The notes beneath the pieces are model-generated. The model was not told where the DNA came from. It saw nothing but the letters and a program-made list of their open reading frames with translations, and ran no database searches. Of a stretch of 64,000 bases of DNA, positions 63,610 through 64,000 are shown piece by piece. The DNA comes from Phyllobacterium calauticae (GTDB taxonomy: Bacteria; Pseudomonadota; Alphaproteobacteria; Rhizobiales; Rhizobiaceae). The DNA lies in NCBI RefSeq assembly GCF_019991125.1, contig NZ_JAGENB010000002.1:1-64000 (forward strand), given 5' to 3'. A program made the translations under genes and the position numbers. Numbering within the stretch: position 1 is the stretch's first letter; the number at the start of each line of letters is the position of its first letter.

Positions 63610-64000
63610 ATGGATATACGCAACGAACTGCTCCGGAACCTGAGAAACCGGAAACCCGGCTACGGCCTTGAACAGTCTTTCTATTCCGATCCGGATTATT
63701 TCCGGCTGGATATGGAGAACATCTTTTATCGCGACTGGCTGTTTATCGGCCATGATTGCGAAGTCGCCAAGCCCGGCAACTTCTTCACGGTGCAGGTCGG
63801 CGACTATCCCGTGGTCATCGTGCGCGACCGCCAGGGCCAGATCCGGGCCTTTCACAATTCCTGCCGCCATCGCGGCTCGCGCGTCTGCTCGGCCGAGCGC
63901 GGCACGTCGGCCAAGCTCGTCTGCCCCTATCACCAGTGGACCTACGAGCTTGACGGTCGCCTGCTGTTCGCCCGCCAGATGGGCGATGATTTCGACGCCA
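63610..64000 (+). CDS. Rieske non-heme iron oxygenase, alpha subunit (3' end outside the window)
   Basis: The first 130 codons are present. N-terminal MDIRNELLRNLRNRKPGYG and YFRLDMENIFYRDWLFIGHD match Rieske aromatic-ring/betaine oxygenases. The Rieske cluster ligands are CRHRG and CPYHQW. Expected to oxygenate a small substrate with electrons from a separate reductase. It sits under a cobalamin riboswitch. The ATG at 63610 has AGGCGAGGA upstream. The same frame is open back to an ATG at 63511, where AAGGAG lies only one base away, so the longer form is less likely. Catalytic domain and exact class cannot be judged. Confidence 0.9.
   Translation, partial: MDIRNELLRNLRNRKPGYGLEQSFYSDPDYFRLDMENIFYRDWLFIGHDCEVAKPGNFFTVQVGDYPVVIVRDRQGQIRAFHNSCRHRGSRVCSAERGTSAKLVCPYHQWTYELDGRLLFARQMGDDFDA

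Overview
The window is GC-rich chromosomal DNA of an alphaproteobacterium, most likely of the order Hyphomicrobiales (Rhizobiales; Rhizobiaceae, Brucellaceae or Phyllobacteriaceae type). The evidence is the protein families (DUF882 peptidase-like protein, Zur/AztABCD-type zinc genes, ornithine decarboxylase with a long leader) and two families of large palindromic intergenic repeats of the kind common in this order. The genus cannot be fixed from the sequence alone. Genes are densely packed on both strands. I see no rRNA, tRNA, insertion sequence, phage block or CRISPR array.

Layout. 1-7.5 kb: housekeeping genes (oligoendopeptidase F, a DUF882 metallopeptidase-like exported protein, KDPG aldolase, an N-acetylmuramidase-like protein, the tRNA-modifying rhodanese TrhO, a DUF533/TerB-like protein). 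7.7-10.2 kb: molybdate transporter modABC. 10.2-14.3 kb: an aminotransferase, a GNAT acetyltransferase, and a nickel/cobalt (NicO) exporter with a DUF1007 partner. 14.3-16.4 kb: amidase plus LysR regulator. 16.4-18.8 kb: ornithine decarboxylase behind a 540-bp leader region, followed by a GNAT protein. 18.8-22.9 kb: a hydrolase, an isochorismatase-like hydrolase coupled to a GlxA-type AraC regulator, and 6-phosphogluconate dehydrogenase. 23.0-30.5 kb: a RpiR regulator divergent from five co-directional genes (N-formylglutamate amidohydrolase-like, APC permease, glutamine-synthetase-like ligase, aldehyde dehydrogenase, iron alcohol dehydrogenase). Together these look like a complete gamma-glutamyl route for an amino alcohol or related amine. 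30.5-31.3 kb: a PIN/Phd toxin-antitoxin pair with a perfect operator palindrome. 31.3-35.3 kb: a PotABCD/AfuABC-type ABC importer. 35.9-39.5 kb: EmrAB efflux pump and its TetR regulator with twin operators.

39.5-45.4 kb is a zinc-starvation regulon: Zur, an ABC zinc importer, the periplasmic chaperone AztD and a COG0523 GTPase, with two matching Zur boxes. 45.5-49.9 kb: a TerC/CBS membrane protein, a DUF924 protein and a KefB-type potassium/proton antiporter. 50.1-62.4 kb: a deoxy-sugar catabolic locus of the non-phosphorylated L-fucose type. It holds an IclR regulator, lactonase, CUT1 ABC importer, mutarotase, fuconate dehydratase, SDR dehydrogenase and FAH-type hydrolase, plus three extra enzymes: a second enolase-superfamily dehydratase, a Gfo/Idh/MocA oxidoreductase and a MaoC-type hydratase. 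62.5 kb: a 2H-phosphoesterase-like DUF1868 protein. The window ends with a cobalamin riboswitch in front of a Rieske oxygenase gene that runs off the edge.

Most worth follow-up are the gamma-glutamyl amine cluster, the B12-riboswitch-controlled Rieske oxygenase, the extra enzymes in the fucose locus, and the row of palindromes in the IclR/transporter intergenic region.
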